The notes under the pieces are model-generated. The model saw only the letters and a list, made by a program, of their open reading frames with translations, searched no databases and was not told the origin of the DNA. Below are positions 7,079-15,127 of a stretch of 17,162 nucleotides of DNA, piece after piece. Position 1 is the first letter of the stretch, and each line of letters begins with the position of its first letter. The stretch is from Phycisphaerales bacterium UBA6054 (lineage in GTDB: Bacteria; Planctomycetota; Phycisphaerae; Phycisphaerales; UBA1924). Both the position numbers and the translations under genes were made by a program. The stretch covers positions 1-17,162 of the forward strand of contig DIYM01000043.1 of NCBI GenBank assembly GCA_002429045.1. The letters run 5' to 3'.

Positions 7079-9874
7079 TTGGCGAGCAGCAGACTGAATC
7101 AGGAGTTTGACGTCTTTCTCGCGTCTCTTGACCGTCCCGAGTCGGAGCGCGTCGGGTTCGTTGAACGCCAGTGCGCTCCTGATCGTGCCTTGCGTGATCG
7201 GGTCCTGGAGCTCCTCGCGAATCACAAGATCGCGGAGAGCCAGGAGACCACCGTGCACGCCGGTTCCGGTCCGGCACCGGTGATCCCAGAGACGATCGGG
7301 CCCTACACCGTTTGCTCTCGGCTGGGCGAAGGTGGGATGGGCGTGGTGTACGCCGCCGAACAGCGCCGGCCCATCCGCCGGAGTGTCGCGGTCAAGCTGC
7401 TGAAGAGCGGTTCCGACTCGACGGATGTGCTGGCCCGCTTCGATGCCGAGCGTCAAGCGCTGGCGCTTATGAACCACGCGAATGTTGCCAGGATTCTCGA
7501 CGCCGGGGTCTACGAAGGGAGGCCGTACTTCGTCATGGAACGGATCGCGGGCGTCCCGATCACGACCTACTGCGATCAGCGTGGCCTATCCACCGAGGAT
7601 CGCCTCAAGCTGTTTCTTGATGTGTGCGAGGGGGTCCAGCACGCCCATCAGAAGGGCATCATCCATCGCGACCTCAAGCCGAGCAATGTTCTCGTGACCG
7701 ATGAGGGCTCGCGTGCGGTGCCCAAGATCATCGACTTTGGTATCGCAAAGGCCGTGACTAGCCAGCTGCTCGATGCGAGCATCCACACCGAGATCGGGCG
7801 GATCATCGGCACGCCGGACTACATGAGCCCGGAGCAGGCAGATATCTCGGCGCTCGATGTCGATACACGATCGGATGTCTATTCGCTGGGAGCTCTGCTG
7901 TATGAGTTGCTGTGCGGCTCAACGGTCTTCGGTCTGTATCAGAGCAGGGCCGGTCTCGACCTGATCCGGTCGACCATACTCGAGAAAGCGCCCGAACGGG
8001 CCAGCAATCGGCTTGTGTCGAGCGTTGATCGGGATGTGATCGCCCAGCGGAGATCAACCACGCCGGAAGCGCTCGGGCGGGTGTTGCGGCAGGATCTCGA
8101 CTGGATTACGCAGAAGGCGCTCGAGAAGGACCGCACGCGTCGGTATGGATCGGCTGCGGAGGTGGCGAATGATATTCATGCCTATCTGCGCGGGGAAGCC
8201 GTGGTCGCCCGGCCGCCGAGCGCAGGGTATCGGATCCGGAAGTTTGTTCATCGCAATCGCGGCGCCGTCGCGGCCGGGGTCGTGCTGGCGGCAGCGGTCG
8301 CGACCGCGACGGTGACCAGCGTGCTCGCAGCGGTCACGGCCCAACGGCAACAGATCGAAGCCGAGCGACGCGCCGAAGACCTTGAGCGAATCGTTCGGTT
8401 CGAAGCCAGCCGTCTCTCCGCCATCGAGCCCCAGGCCTTTGGGAGCACCATCCGAGACCTTATCTCCGAAGAGGCCGGCGAAGACGCGGCCCGGCTGCTG
8501 GAGCCGATCAACTTCACCACGATTGCGCTACGCAGTATCGACCGCCATGTCTTTGATGCCACGATCCGTGAGATCGATGCCCAGTTTGCGGGCGATCCTG
8601 CGATCCGGGCTTCCTTGCTTCAGTCCGCGGCGTCGACGATGGCCAGGATTGGGCTGGCGCAAGACGCGCTGGACCCTTCCGCCCGGGCGCTTGAACTGCG
8701 CCGAGAAACGCTCGGTGCCGACCACGAGGAGACCGCGGCTTCCCTCGCCGAGCATGCCGGCTTGCTCATGATCCTCGACCGTTTCGGGGAAGCCGAAGCC
8801 GGGTACCGTGAAGCGATTTCCGTCCTCTCCCGATCGCGCGGTCCACGGGACCAGAAGGTGCTCGACCTGAACCGCAAGTTCGGGCTGCTGCTCCAAGTCA
8901 TGGGGCGATACGATGATGCCCTGGTCGAGCTTCGGATTGCGCTCGACGGCTACCGGGCGCAGGATGGCCAAGCTGGCGAAGAGATCGCCCGAACACTCAA
9001 TGAGATCGGGCTGGTGTACTACGAGGTGGGCGACCAGGATGCGGCGTTGGAAGCTCTCCGCGAGGCTCTGGACGCTTCACGATCGATGCTCGGTCCGGAC
9101 GATCCGCAGTTGCTTTCGGCCATGACGAACTACGGCGGGGCACTGATCCGGGCCGGTCGGCTCGCGGAGGGCGCGCCGTATTTCGAAGAAGCGCTCGGCG
9201 GTTTTCGGCGAATCCACGGCGACGACCATCCGATCACGCTGACGATGATCAGCAACATGGGATATCTCAAGCAAGAGCTCGGCGCCTTCGAGGAAGCCGA
9301 GGCCCTGTACATCGAGTCGCTGGAGACACGTCGCAGGGTGCTCGGGGCAGACCACACCGACACGGTGTCGTCCGAACTCAATATGGCGAATCTCTACATC
9401 GAACGGGGTGACCCCGAGCTCAGCGAGCCGCTGCTCCTCCACGCTGCCGAAGTCCGCAAGCGTGATCTCGGTGAGTCGCACCCCCGCACGGTCAACGCGT
9501 ACAACAACCTCGCATCGCTGTACCGAAGGCTCGGGCGGCTTGATGAAGCGTTGCACATCACGGAACACCTGGTGGGTGTCATGCTCCCCGGTTTGCCCGC
9601 TCGGCACAGTCTGATCGGGTCGGTGTGGGGCGAGCACGCCCGGACACTCCTCGGTCTGAATCGGCTGCCCGAGGCCGCGGCCGCCGCGCTGCGATCGCAT
9701 GATGCTCGGGTGGCAACCTATGGACCAAGCCATCCGACGGTTGAGTCTGCGGCACGCTTGATCGTCGCGGTTTTCGAGGCCTGGCACGGCGCTGATCCGG
9801 AGGCAGGGCACGACACCACCGCGGAACACTGGAGTTCGCAGATCGACAGCGGTTCCGGCGTGAGCACCGATTGA
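7079..9874 (+). CDS. Transmembrane Ser/Thr protein kinase with C-terminal TPR domain
   Basis: This 931-aa protein is a PknB-type kinase as found in many copies in Planctomycetes. Residues 20-50 carry the R-x2-F-x3-QC-x2-D-x2-LR-x2-V-x2-LL helix typical of this group. The kinase domain (about 75-370) has G-loop GEGGMGVVY (83-91), catalytic Lys K106 in VAVK, HRDLKPSN (196-203, D198), DFG (219-221) and SPE (250-252) in place of APE, so it should be active. A membrane segment lies at about 396-420, followed by a charged helix. From about 535 to 880 there are roughly seven TPRs of the kinesin-light-chain kind with repeated LG-x-DH-x-T boundaries. The TPR part is predicted on the far side of the membrane. 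TTG 7079 is the first start candidate after the previous stop. The neighbouring ECF sigma factor is a likely target. Confidence 0.93.
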   Translation: MASSRLNQEFDVFLASLDRPESERVGFVERQCAPDRALRDRVLELLANHKIAESQETTVHAGSGPAPVIPETIGPYTVCSRLGEGGMGVVYAAEQRRPIRRSVAVKLLKSGSDSTDVLARFDAERQALALMNHANVARILDAGVYEGRPYFVMERIAGVPITTYCDQRGLSTEDRLKLFLDVCEGVQHAHQKGIIHRDLKPSNVLVTDEGSRAVPKIIDFGIAKAVTSQLLDASIHTEIGRIIGTPDYMSPEQADISALDVDTRSDVYSLGALLYELLCGSTVFGLYQSRAGLDLIRSTILEKAPERASNRLVSSVDRDVIAQRRSTTPEALGRVLRQDLDWITQKALEKDRTRRYGSAAEVANDIHAYLRGEAVVARPPSAGYRIRKFVHRNRGAVAAGVVLAAAVATATVTSVLAAVTAQRQQIEAERRAEDLERIVRFEASRLSAIEPQAFGSTIRDLISEEAGEDAARLLEPINFTTIALRSIDRHVFDATIREIDAQFAGDPAIRASLLQSAASTMARIGLAQDALDPSARALELRRETLGADHEETAASLAEHAGLLMILDRFGEAEAGYREAISVLSRSRGPRDQKVLDLNRKFGLLLQVMGRYDDALVELRIALDGYRAQDGQAGEEIARTLNEIGLVYYEVGDQDAALEALREALDASRSMLGPDDPQLLSAMTNYGGALIRAGRLAEGAPYFEEALGGFRRIHGDDHPITLTMISNMGYLKQELGAFEEAEALYIESLETRRRVLGADHTDTVSSELNMANLYIERGDPELSEPLLLHAAEVRKRDLGESHPRTVNAYNNLASLYRRLGRLDEALHITEHLVGVMLPGLPARHSLIGSVWGEHARTLLGLNRLPEAAAAALRSHDARVATYGPSHPTVESAARLIVAVFEAWHGADPEAGHDTTAEHWSSQIDSGSGVSTD

Positions 9875-10030
9875 GTTGCGGACGGGCGTAGGCGTTCGGC
9901 GCGGACTCGATGTACGGGGCCTCGGGCTCGTCGAGAAGCAGGCGGGCATGGTCCCGGCGTGCTTGGCTCGATCATGCTGTGCGGAGCATCTCGCTGACCT
10001 GACTATCGGCCTGCCCAAGTCGTCACCGGT

Positions 10031-11656
10031 TCACCCGCGCTTCGGGTCACGGCGGGCGATGGCGGACCGCAGCAGCTCGACCGCCCGCTGGGCCTTCTCG
10101 AGGGCTGCTCGGTTGATCGCCCGTTGATCCTCGCCGGGCAGGCTCGAGAAGATCTCGTCCTGGGTTTCGGTAAGATCGCCCTCGTCCCGCTCGATCTGAT
10201 CTCTCGCCGCCTTCACCGTTTCGGCCAAGCCATCCTCGTCGATCTCCTTCCACGTCTCGAGAATGCTGAGAGCGGCATCTAACGGAGTCTCCCGCTGCTT
10301 GTTTCGCTTCAGTGGATCGGCGCCGGCTTGGAGCAGCAGTTCGATGCAGGCCGCCTCGCCCATCCCGGCGGCCAGCAGCAGTGGGGTGTCGCGGTTCTTG
10401 TTGGTCGGATCGGCCGCGGCTCCCAAGTCGAGCAGCGTTTGGATCGCTGTGGGATTGCCCCAATCGCCCGATGCGGCTTCGTGCATCGCAGTATCCCCGT
10501 GCTTGCTCTTGGCATCGACGGGGACACCGGCGGAGACGAGTGATCTGATGATGGCCTCGCATGTGACGTTGGCGTCTCCGTCCTGGTATGCGCCTTGCCA
10601 GCAGATCGAATGGAGAGGGGTGGTGCCGTCTGTGTCGAGCCTGTCGGTCTTGGCACCAAGGCGCAGCAGCAGTTCGACCCCATCGGCGTGGTGACCGAAC
10701 GCGGCCGACGACAGCCTGGTCTTCCCGAACTCATCCACCCGTTCTAGGTCGGCGCCGCCTTTGACGAGCGCTTCGGTGACCTCGAATCGCTCGGGCCCAT
10801 CCGCTCCCGACTCGAAGGACTCTTCCAGAACTGACTCGAGCGCGTCCTTTCCGAACGCATTGATCGCGTCAATCTCTGCACCATGATCGAGCAGCGTCCT
10901 CACCACCGCGGCTGATCCAGCGGACATCAGCGGGGTGCTCCCTGACGAGTCGCGGGTTTGTGGGTTCGCACCGGAATCAAGAACGAGACGGACACAGGAA
11001 TCCGAGCCAGAGCGGGCCGCGCAGAACAGCGGGATCTGGAACGAGTCGAGTTCTCCCCTTGGCACCTCGAACTTGCCGCGGATGCCGTGCTCGTCGAGAA
11101 GCTTCGCACGCGTGACTTCCGGCACGTCACCCAACTCGGACGGTTCGACGACGGCACCGCGATCGAGCAGGACTCTGACGCGGGCTGCGTCCCCCGCCTC
11201 GCAAGCCTCTGTAAGCAGCGATCGTCCGATGAAGTTGCGCTCCGTCGGATCGAGCCCGAGGCCAAGCAGGTACTCCAGCCGTTCCGCGTGATCCGGTGTC
11301 ACCGCCTTCTTGTGGAAACCCCAGCGGGCCCCATGGCCGGCGGCGTACCAGGCGGCGGTGTTCCCGCCCTCCGACGTCGCTCGGTAGTCGGCCCCGTTCT
11401 CGACCAGCCAGCGGAGCGTGTCGACGGTCGCGCCGTCGATCGAGCGGGCCGCGATCATCAGCGGGGTCAGTCCGGTGAGATGCGGACCGTTATCGTGCTC
11501 GAGATCGGCACGTTGGTTGATGTCCACGCCTTCGCCGATCAAACGTGTCAGGAGTGCCTGATCGCCCTTGCGAGCCGCCCAATGGATCGGGGGCTCGCCC
11601 GGGCGGGTCCAATCGGCACTCGGCTTGTCCCTGTCGTCGATCAGGTGCTCATCCAT
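10031..11656 (-). CDS. Ankyrin-repeat protein
   Basis: The 541-aa protein is built of about ten to twelve ankyrin repeats between residues 22 and 465, recognisable by units such as PPIHWAARKGD, TGLTPLMIAARS, TTPLHSIC, DTAMHEAASGD and DTPLLLAAGMGEAACIELL, each followed by LL-x2-GA-x-ADP-like turns. The last 75 residues form a charged helical tail. It has no signal peptide or membrane segment, so a cytoplasmic binding or scaffold role is likely; the partner is unknown. ATG 11656 is preferred because GAGAGG lies ten bases before it, whereas the longer start at 11707 has none. It lies 148 bp after the mdaB stop on the same strand, so it could be a distal operon member or have its own promoter. 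It converges on the kinase gene with a 156-bp gap. Confidence 0.9.
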   Translation of the reverse strand: MDEHLIDDRDKPSADWTRPGEPPIHWAARKGDQALLTRLIGEGVDINQRADLEHDNGPHLTGLTPLMIAARSIDGATVDTLRWLVENGADYRATSEGGNTAAWYAAGHGARWGFHKKAVTPDHAERLEYLLGLGLDPTERNFIGRSLLTEACEAGDAARVRVLLDRGAVVEPSELGDVPEVTRAKLLDEHGIRGKFEVPRGELDSFQIPLFCAARSGSDSCVRLVLDSGANPQTRDSSGSTPLMSAGSAAVVRTLLDHGAEIDAINAFGKDALESVLEESFESGADGPERFEVTEALVKGGADLERVDEFGKTRLSSAAFGHHADGVELLLRLGAKTDRLDTDGTTPLHSICWQGAYQDGDANVTCEAIIRSLVSAGVPVDAKSKHGDTAMHEAASGDWGNPTAIQTLLDLGAAADPTNKNRDTPLLLAAGMGEAACIELLLQAGADPLKRNKQRETPLDAALSILETWKEIDEDGLAETVKAARDQIERDEGDLTETQDEIFSSLPGEDQRAINRAALEKAQRAVELLRSAIARRDPKRG

Positions 11657-11804
11657 CGGGGTACGCCTCTCTGCAGCCTGTCCAGTGGTACAGGCAACAG
11701 TATCCATGCGTCAGGCCCGCATGCTCCCGCGAACGGATTCGGGTCAGCGATCACTCCCTTTGCGTTTTCGAAGGAGCAGCGGCATGAAGGGCTGAGCGTT
11801 GCAT

Positions 11805-12401
11805 TCAGGAATGCGAGGGGAATGTGGCCGCGAGGTGGTCTCGGTATCGGGCCAGGTCGTTGCTGACGTCCGGGTTCTTCATGACGTCGTAGCACGCGAA
11901 TGTGGGCAGGGGCTCCATGTCGAAGAACGCGAAGTTCAGGTGCATGGGCTTGAAGAGATCGTCGACCGACATCCCGGCAAAGAATGTTTGCGACGGGTCG
12001 TTGAAGGACTCTCGCGGGGCGTTCAGGGTCAATGAGAGCATGTACTTTGTGCCCGATAGTCGGCCGCCCGTGCCGTACTGCTTGTTGGGATCGGAGCGCG
12101 TCCGGCCGTCGCCCTTGCACATCCGCCCGTCCATGCCGAACGAGTAGACGAAGTCCATGTACTTCTTGAAACTCCACGGCACGCCCATCCAGTTGACCGG
12201 CGTTTGCAGCAGCACCGCGTCGGCCCACCGGTGGTTCTCGATTTCCGTGTCGACCTCCCAGTCGTCTTTCATCGTGATCGATCGCGTCTCGTAGCCCGCG
12301 GCCTGGAGGTAACCGAGAGCGATCTGCGTGAGGGTGCGGTTGAGCTCGCCCTTCGCGAACTCGTACTCCTCGTGGGCGTTGATGACAAACACGTTCTTCA
12401 T
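11805..12401 (-). CDS. mdaB: MdaB-type NAD(P)H:quinone oxidoreductase
   Basis: This 198-aa flavodoxin-fold FAD enzyme would reduce quinones by two electrons, avoiding semiquinone radicals. It aligns by eye with E. coli MdaB along most of its length: VFVINAHEEYEFAKGELN at the N-terminus, then WADAVLLQTPVNWMGVPW, FKKYMDFVYS, DGRTRSDPNKQYGTGG, KYMLSLTLNAP and MEPLPTFACYDVMKNPDV. The phosphate-binding and flavin-contacting WMG-x-PW and GTGG segments are kept. The start at 12401 gives the family N-terminus and has CGGAG upstream; a longer frame to 12503 adds 34 unrelated residues. It lies 79 bp downstream of the aldehyde dehydrogenase gene and is inferred to be in the TetR-controlled operon, which fits quinone or electrophile defence. 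Confidence 0.92.
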   Translation of the reverse strand: MKNVFVINAHEEYEFAKGELNRTLTQIALGYLQAAGYETRSITMKDDWEVDTEIENHRWADAVLLQTPVNWMGVPWSFKKYMDFVYSFGMDGRMCKGDGRTRSDPNKQYGTGGRLSGTKYMLSLTLNAPRESFNDPSQTFFAGMSVDDLFKPMHLNFAFFDMEPLPTFACYDVMKNPDVSNDLARYRDHLAATFPSHS

Positions 12402-12480
12402 GGCAGGGGCTCCGTCTCGATGGTCTGTGGAAAGCGCACGCCGAGCGGCTAGGCCCGGCGTGTGGAGAGTTGACAACAGG

Positions 12481-13881
12481 TCAGATGACGTGATCCTGGT
12501 CAAAGACTCGGATGAGCTTGGCGTTCACGAACTCCATGATGCCGAGATCGGCGAGTTCGCGGCCGTAGCCGGACTTCTTGACGCCGCCCATGGGCATGCT
12601 GGCGTACGTCCAAGAGACTTGGTTCACGAAGCAAGTTCCCGATTCGATGCGCTCGGCGACTCTGCGTCCGCGTTCGAGGTCGTTCGTGTGGACAGATCCT
12701 CCGAGCCCGAAGTCGCTGTCGTTGGCGGATCGGATCGCCTCTTCCTCGTCTTCGACGATGTGGATCAGGGCGACGGGTCCGAACAGTTCCTCGATGTCCG
12801 CTGGCGATCCCTTCGGGATGTCGGTCATGATGGCCGGCTCGATGAACGCTCCGTCACGCTTGCCGCCCACGAGGATCTTGGCGCCTGCCTTGACGGACTC
12901 GGCGATCTGGCGTTCGAGGTCGATGGCGGCCTTCTCGTTGCAGACCGGGCCGTAACCCGTGGTCTCGTCGAGCGGGTCGCCGGGTGTGAGTGCGGCGAAG
13001 CGGTCCCTCGCCCGGTTGATGAACTCCTGGGCGATTGACTCGACGAGGATGATGCGCTTGGCCGCGATGCAGATCTGCCCGGTCGCGTGCAGCTTGGCGA
13101 ACATGAAACGCTCGAGCGTCGCGTCCATGTCCGCGTCTTCCAGGACAATGAACGGGTCGACGCCGCCGAGTTCCATGACGGTCTTTTTAACGTTGCGTCC
13201 GGCCTGCTCACCGACAGCCGCGCCGCCGCGGTTAGAACCCGTGAACGCCACGCCGACGACTCGGTCATCATCGATGATCGAGCCGGCGTTGCGCGCCGAG
13301 AGTTGGAGGTTGGTGTGGACGCCCTCGGGAACGCCGGCCTCCTTCAGGATGTCATCGAACGCCTCGGCACACTGCGGCACATTCGAGGCGTGCTTGGTGA
13401 GAACGACATTGCCGGCCATCAGCTGAGGAGCCGCGACGCGAGACGGTTGATAGAACGGGAAGTTCCAGGGCTGGATGCCGTAGACAATGCCCGTGGGCTG
13501 GTGCACGAGCGTCCCCTCGCCCTCGAACGTCTTGTACTCCTTGGGCGCTAGGAGACTCGCGCCCTCATCGGCGTAGTAGTCGAAGATGGTCGCGCACAGG
13601 TCGATCTCGGGCAGCGAGTCGCCGATCTTCTTCCCCATCTCCAGCGTCATGATCCTGGCGAGTTCTTCGCGTCGCTCGCGGAGGAGCCTCGCGACGCTGC
13701 GGAGCATGCCCGCGCGGTGCTCGTAGCTCGTCTCCCGCCACTGGCGGTACGCGCTGTCGGCCTTGCCGATGGCGGCGTCCACTTGATCGGGCGTCATCTC
13801 TTCGTAGGTCTTCAGCACCTCGCCGTTGTACGGGTTGACGGATTTCAGGCTTCGTGTCTCGGTGGTTGTGGTCGGGATCAT
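12481..13881 (-). CDS. gabD: NAD(P)-dependent succinate-semialdehyde dehydrogenase-like aldehyde dehydrogenase
   Basis: The 466-aa protein oxidises an aldehyde to an acid with NAD(P)+. Catalytic residues are present: oxyanion N140 in PWNFP, cofactor-binding K163, FTGSNRGG (213-220), general base E237 in MELGGVDPF and nucleophile C271 in GQICIAAKR. The C-terminal ELFGPVALIH, FGLGGSVHT and MPMGGVKKSGYGRELA are standard. The ATGQICIAAKR and GGVDPF forms are those of the succinate-semialdehyde dehydrogenase (Sad/GabD2) branch, so SSADH is the best name, yet in this operon it may act on reactive stress-derived aldehydes. The start has AAGGAG seven bases upstream. It lies 42 bp after the AhpD-like gene and 79 bp before mdaB. 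Confidence 0.9.
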   Translation of the reverse strand: MIPTTTTETRSLKSVNPYNGEVLKTYEEMTPDQVDAAIGKADSAYRQWRETSYEHRAGMLRSVARLLRERREELARIMTLEMGKKIGDSLPEIDLCATIFDYYADEGASLLAPKEYKTFEGEGTLVHQPTGIVYGIQPWNFPFYQPSRVAAPQLMAGNVVLTKHASNVPQCAEAFDDILKEAGVPEGVHTNLQLSARNAGSIIDDDRVVGVAFTGSNRGGAAVGEQAGRNVKKTVMELGGVDPFIVLEDADMDATLERFMFAKLHATGQICIAAKRIILVESIAQEFINRARDRFAALTPGDPLDETTGYGPVCNEKAAIDLERQIAESVKAGAKILVGGKRDGAFIEPAIMTDIPKGSPADIEELFGPVALIHIVEDEEEAIRSANDSDFGLGGSVHTNDLERGRRVAERIESGTCFVNQVSWTYASMPMGGVKKSGYGRELADLGIMEFVNAKLIRVFDQDHVI

Positions 13882-13923
13882 GGGGGCGCTCCTTGGGTAG
13901 CGTGCGGATGGATCGGTGTGCAG

Positions 13924-14481
13924 TTACGACGACGCGGCGGTTCGCGGCTTTGTCCAGCCGTACTGCTCGGGCGGATCGTCGAGCTTGGTGTGCGTGATGG
14001 CGTTCGTGTAGTTGCTCATCAGCTTCACAGCCAGACCGAGCACGACATCGAGCGCGTTCCGCTGCGTGTACCCGGCCTCGAAGAACGCGACGAGCGCCTC
14101 GTCACCCGCGTGTCCGCGGCTCTGGATGAGCGATCGTGTGAAAGTGCGGAGCGCGTCGAGCTTGGCGTCGGGCAGCGGCTCGCCCGAGCGAAGGGCGTCG
14201 ATCACGGCGTCGGGCATCTTGGCTTGCTTCATGATGAACGTGTGCCACGGGACGCAGTAGTGGCAGTTGTTCTCGAAGTTGGCGGTCATCATGACCACCT
14301 GGGCTTCGAGCGGGGTCAGAGAGGACCCTAGCGAGAGGTCCCAGAGCCGCTTGTACCCCTCCAGCAACGCTGGCGACTCGGCCATGATCGCGTGGAGGTT
14401 CGGGACGAACCCGTTCGGGAGCCACGCCTTTGAGTTCTCCGGGGCGGACTGCTTGGTGTGGTATGTGAACTTGTTGCTCAT
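13924..14481 (-). CDS. AhpD/carboxymuconolactone-decarboxylase-like protein with CxxC motif
   Basis: The 185-aa protein has the AhpD-like signature E70-x2-C73-x2-C76-x3-H80 (FENNCHYCVPWH), as in alkylhydroperoxidase AhpD where the Cys pair carries out thiol peroxidase or disulfide-relay chemistry. The N-terminal FVPNLHAIMAESPALLEGY and LTPLEAQVVMMTA helices and a long alpha-helical C-terminus fit the family, which acts as oligomers in the cytoplasm. ATG 14481 is chosen because GGGAGATC precedes it and the resulting N-terminus MSNKFTYHTK is sensible; the frame upstream to 14508 overlaps the operator region. It is the first structural gene behind the perfect TetR palindrome and 56 bp after the tetR stop. 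The exact substrate (peroxide, quinone-derived lactone or other) cannot be told. Confidence 0.88.
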   Translation of the reverse strand: MSNKFTYHTKQSAPENSKAWLPNGFVPNLHAIMAESPALLEGYKRLWDLSLGSSLTPLEAQVVMMTANFENNCHYCVPWHTFIMKQAKMPDAVIDALRSGEPLPDAKLDALRTFTRSLIQSRGHAGDEALVAFFEAGYTQRNALDVVLGLAVKLMSNYTNAITHTKLDDPPEQYGWTKPRTAASS

Positions 14482-14504
14482 GCGGATCTCCCAATCGGTC
14501 CAAA

Positions 14505-14520
14505 CCAACCGATCGGTTGG
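14505..14520. promoter_or_regulatory. Perfect 16-bp palindrome, predicted TetR operator of the AhpD-like operon
   Basis: CCAACCGATCGGTTGG is an exact inverted repeat. It lies 23 bp upstream of the AhpD-like start codon, between that gene and the tetR stop. A variant matching 13 of 16 positions occurs in front of tetR at 15101-15116. A further partial site, CCAATCGGTC, lies at 14491-14500. Two copies in front of a TetR-family gene and its neighbour make a repressor-binding role the simplest reading. No clear -35/-10 pair could be set around this copy. Confidence 0.75.
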
Positions 14521-14537
14521 CCTTGGCGGTAAAAAAA

Positions 14538-15092
14538 CTAGACGATGATCGACCGGATGTACGACGACGCGGCTCGACTGAACATGTCCAGGTCCCGCTT
14601 CGCCCGAGCGAGCACCTGAAGGCCTTCCAACAGCGCAAGAAACGCCGCGGCGGCATCGGCTGGTGCCCCCTCGAAGCGAAGAGACCCTTCTCGCTGCCCC
14701 TGCTCGAAGACTCGGGCGTAGCGGTCGATCGATTGGCTGACCGAAAGCCGCAGGTCATCCTGCACCGCGGCGGCGAGCATTGGCACGCTCTGCCCGAGCG
14801 AGTTCAGCAGGCAAAGGCGGTCGTCCCGCAAACCTATCTCGAAGATACCGGCTATGCGTTGCAGCTTTTCCGGCGCACCCAGATCAGCATCGATGACCTC
14901 GCCGTACTCGGCACCGTACTTGGTCTGGCACCGTTCGACCAACGCCTTGGCGAGTTCTTCCTTGTTCTTGAAATGGTGGAAGACGCTCGGCTTGCTGAGC
15001 CCGACCGCGTCGGCGAGATGCTGGAAGCTGACCGCGCTGAGGCCTCGCTCCTGCACCATCTTCTCCGCAACATCGAGCACGCGCTCTCGCAT
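14538..15092 (-). CDS. TetR/AcrR-family transcriptional repressor
   Basis: The 184-aa protein has the TetR N-terminal DNA-binding domain: RERVLDVAEKMVQERGLSAV followed by the helix-turn-helix FQHLADAVGLSKPSVFHHFKN (23-43). The all-helical remainder (50-184) is the ligand and dimer domain, too variable to name an inducer; Cys94 in DRLCLLNSLGQ is the only internal Cys apart from C55 and could sense electrophiles. The ATG start leaves almost no leader after the predicted -10, so the mRNA may be leaderless. The stop TAG is directly followed by seven T residues on the coding strand (14531-14537), without an evident hairpin. It heads the same-strand cluster with the AhpD-like, aldehyde dehydrogenase and mdaB genes and is predicted to repress it and itself. 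Confidence 0.93.
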   Translation of the reverse strand: MRERVLDVAEKMVQERGLSAVSFQHLADAVGLSKPSVFHHFKNKEELAKALVERCQTKYGAEYGEVIDADLGAPEKLQRIAGIFEIGLRDDRLCLLNSLGQSVPMLAAAVQDDLRLSVSQSIDRYARVFEQGQREGSLRFEGAPADAAAAFLALLEGLQVLARAKRDLDMFSRAASSYIRSIIV

Positions 15093-15098
15093 GGGACA

Positions 15099-15127
15099 AG
15101 CCTACCGTTCGGTCGGTTGGGAGTCAA
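15099..15127 (-). promoter_or_regulatory. tetR promoter with operator in the spacer
   Basis: On the minus strand TTGACT (15122-15127) is followed after 17 bp by TAGGCT (15099-15104). The -35 matches consensus in five positions, the -10 in only three. The operator-like sequence CCTACCGTTCGGTCGG (15101-15116) covers the spacer and part of the -10, so bound repressor would block polymerase. The -10 ends six bases before the tetR ATG, which would give a leaderless transcript. Confidence 0.55.

Noticed and set aside
10033..10048. ACCCG/CGGGT inverted repeat at the ankyrin gene stop as a terminator
   Set aside because: Only five base pairs, overlapping the coding end, without a T-tract.
11801..11814. 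Palindrome GCATTCAGGAATGC at the mdaB stop as a terminator
   Set aside because: The stem is short, it overlaps the stop codon and no T-tract follows.
10958..11866. 302-codon plus-strand frame across the ankyrin gene
   Set aside because: Antisense shadow of clear ankyrin repeats; no recognisable domain.
14521..14545. A promoter for the AhpD-like gene near the T-rich segment after tetR
   Set aside because: TTTACC could serve as a -35 but no acceptable -10 lies 16-18 bp on; the operon may be transcribed from the tetR promoter or an unusual promoter.
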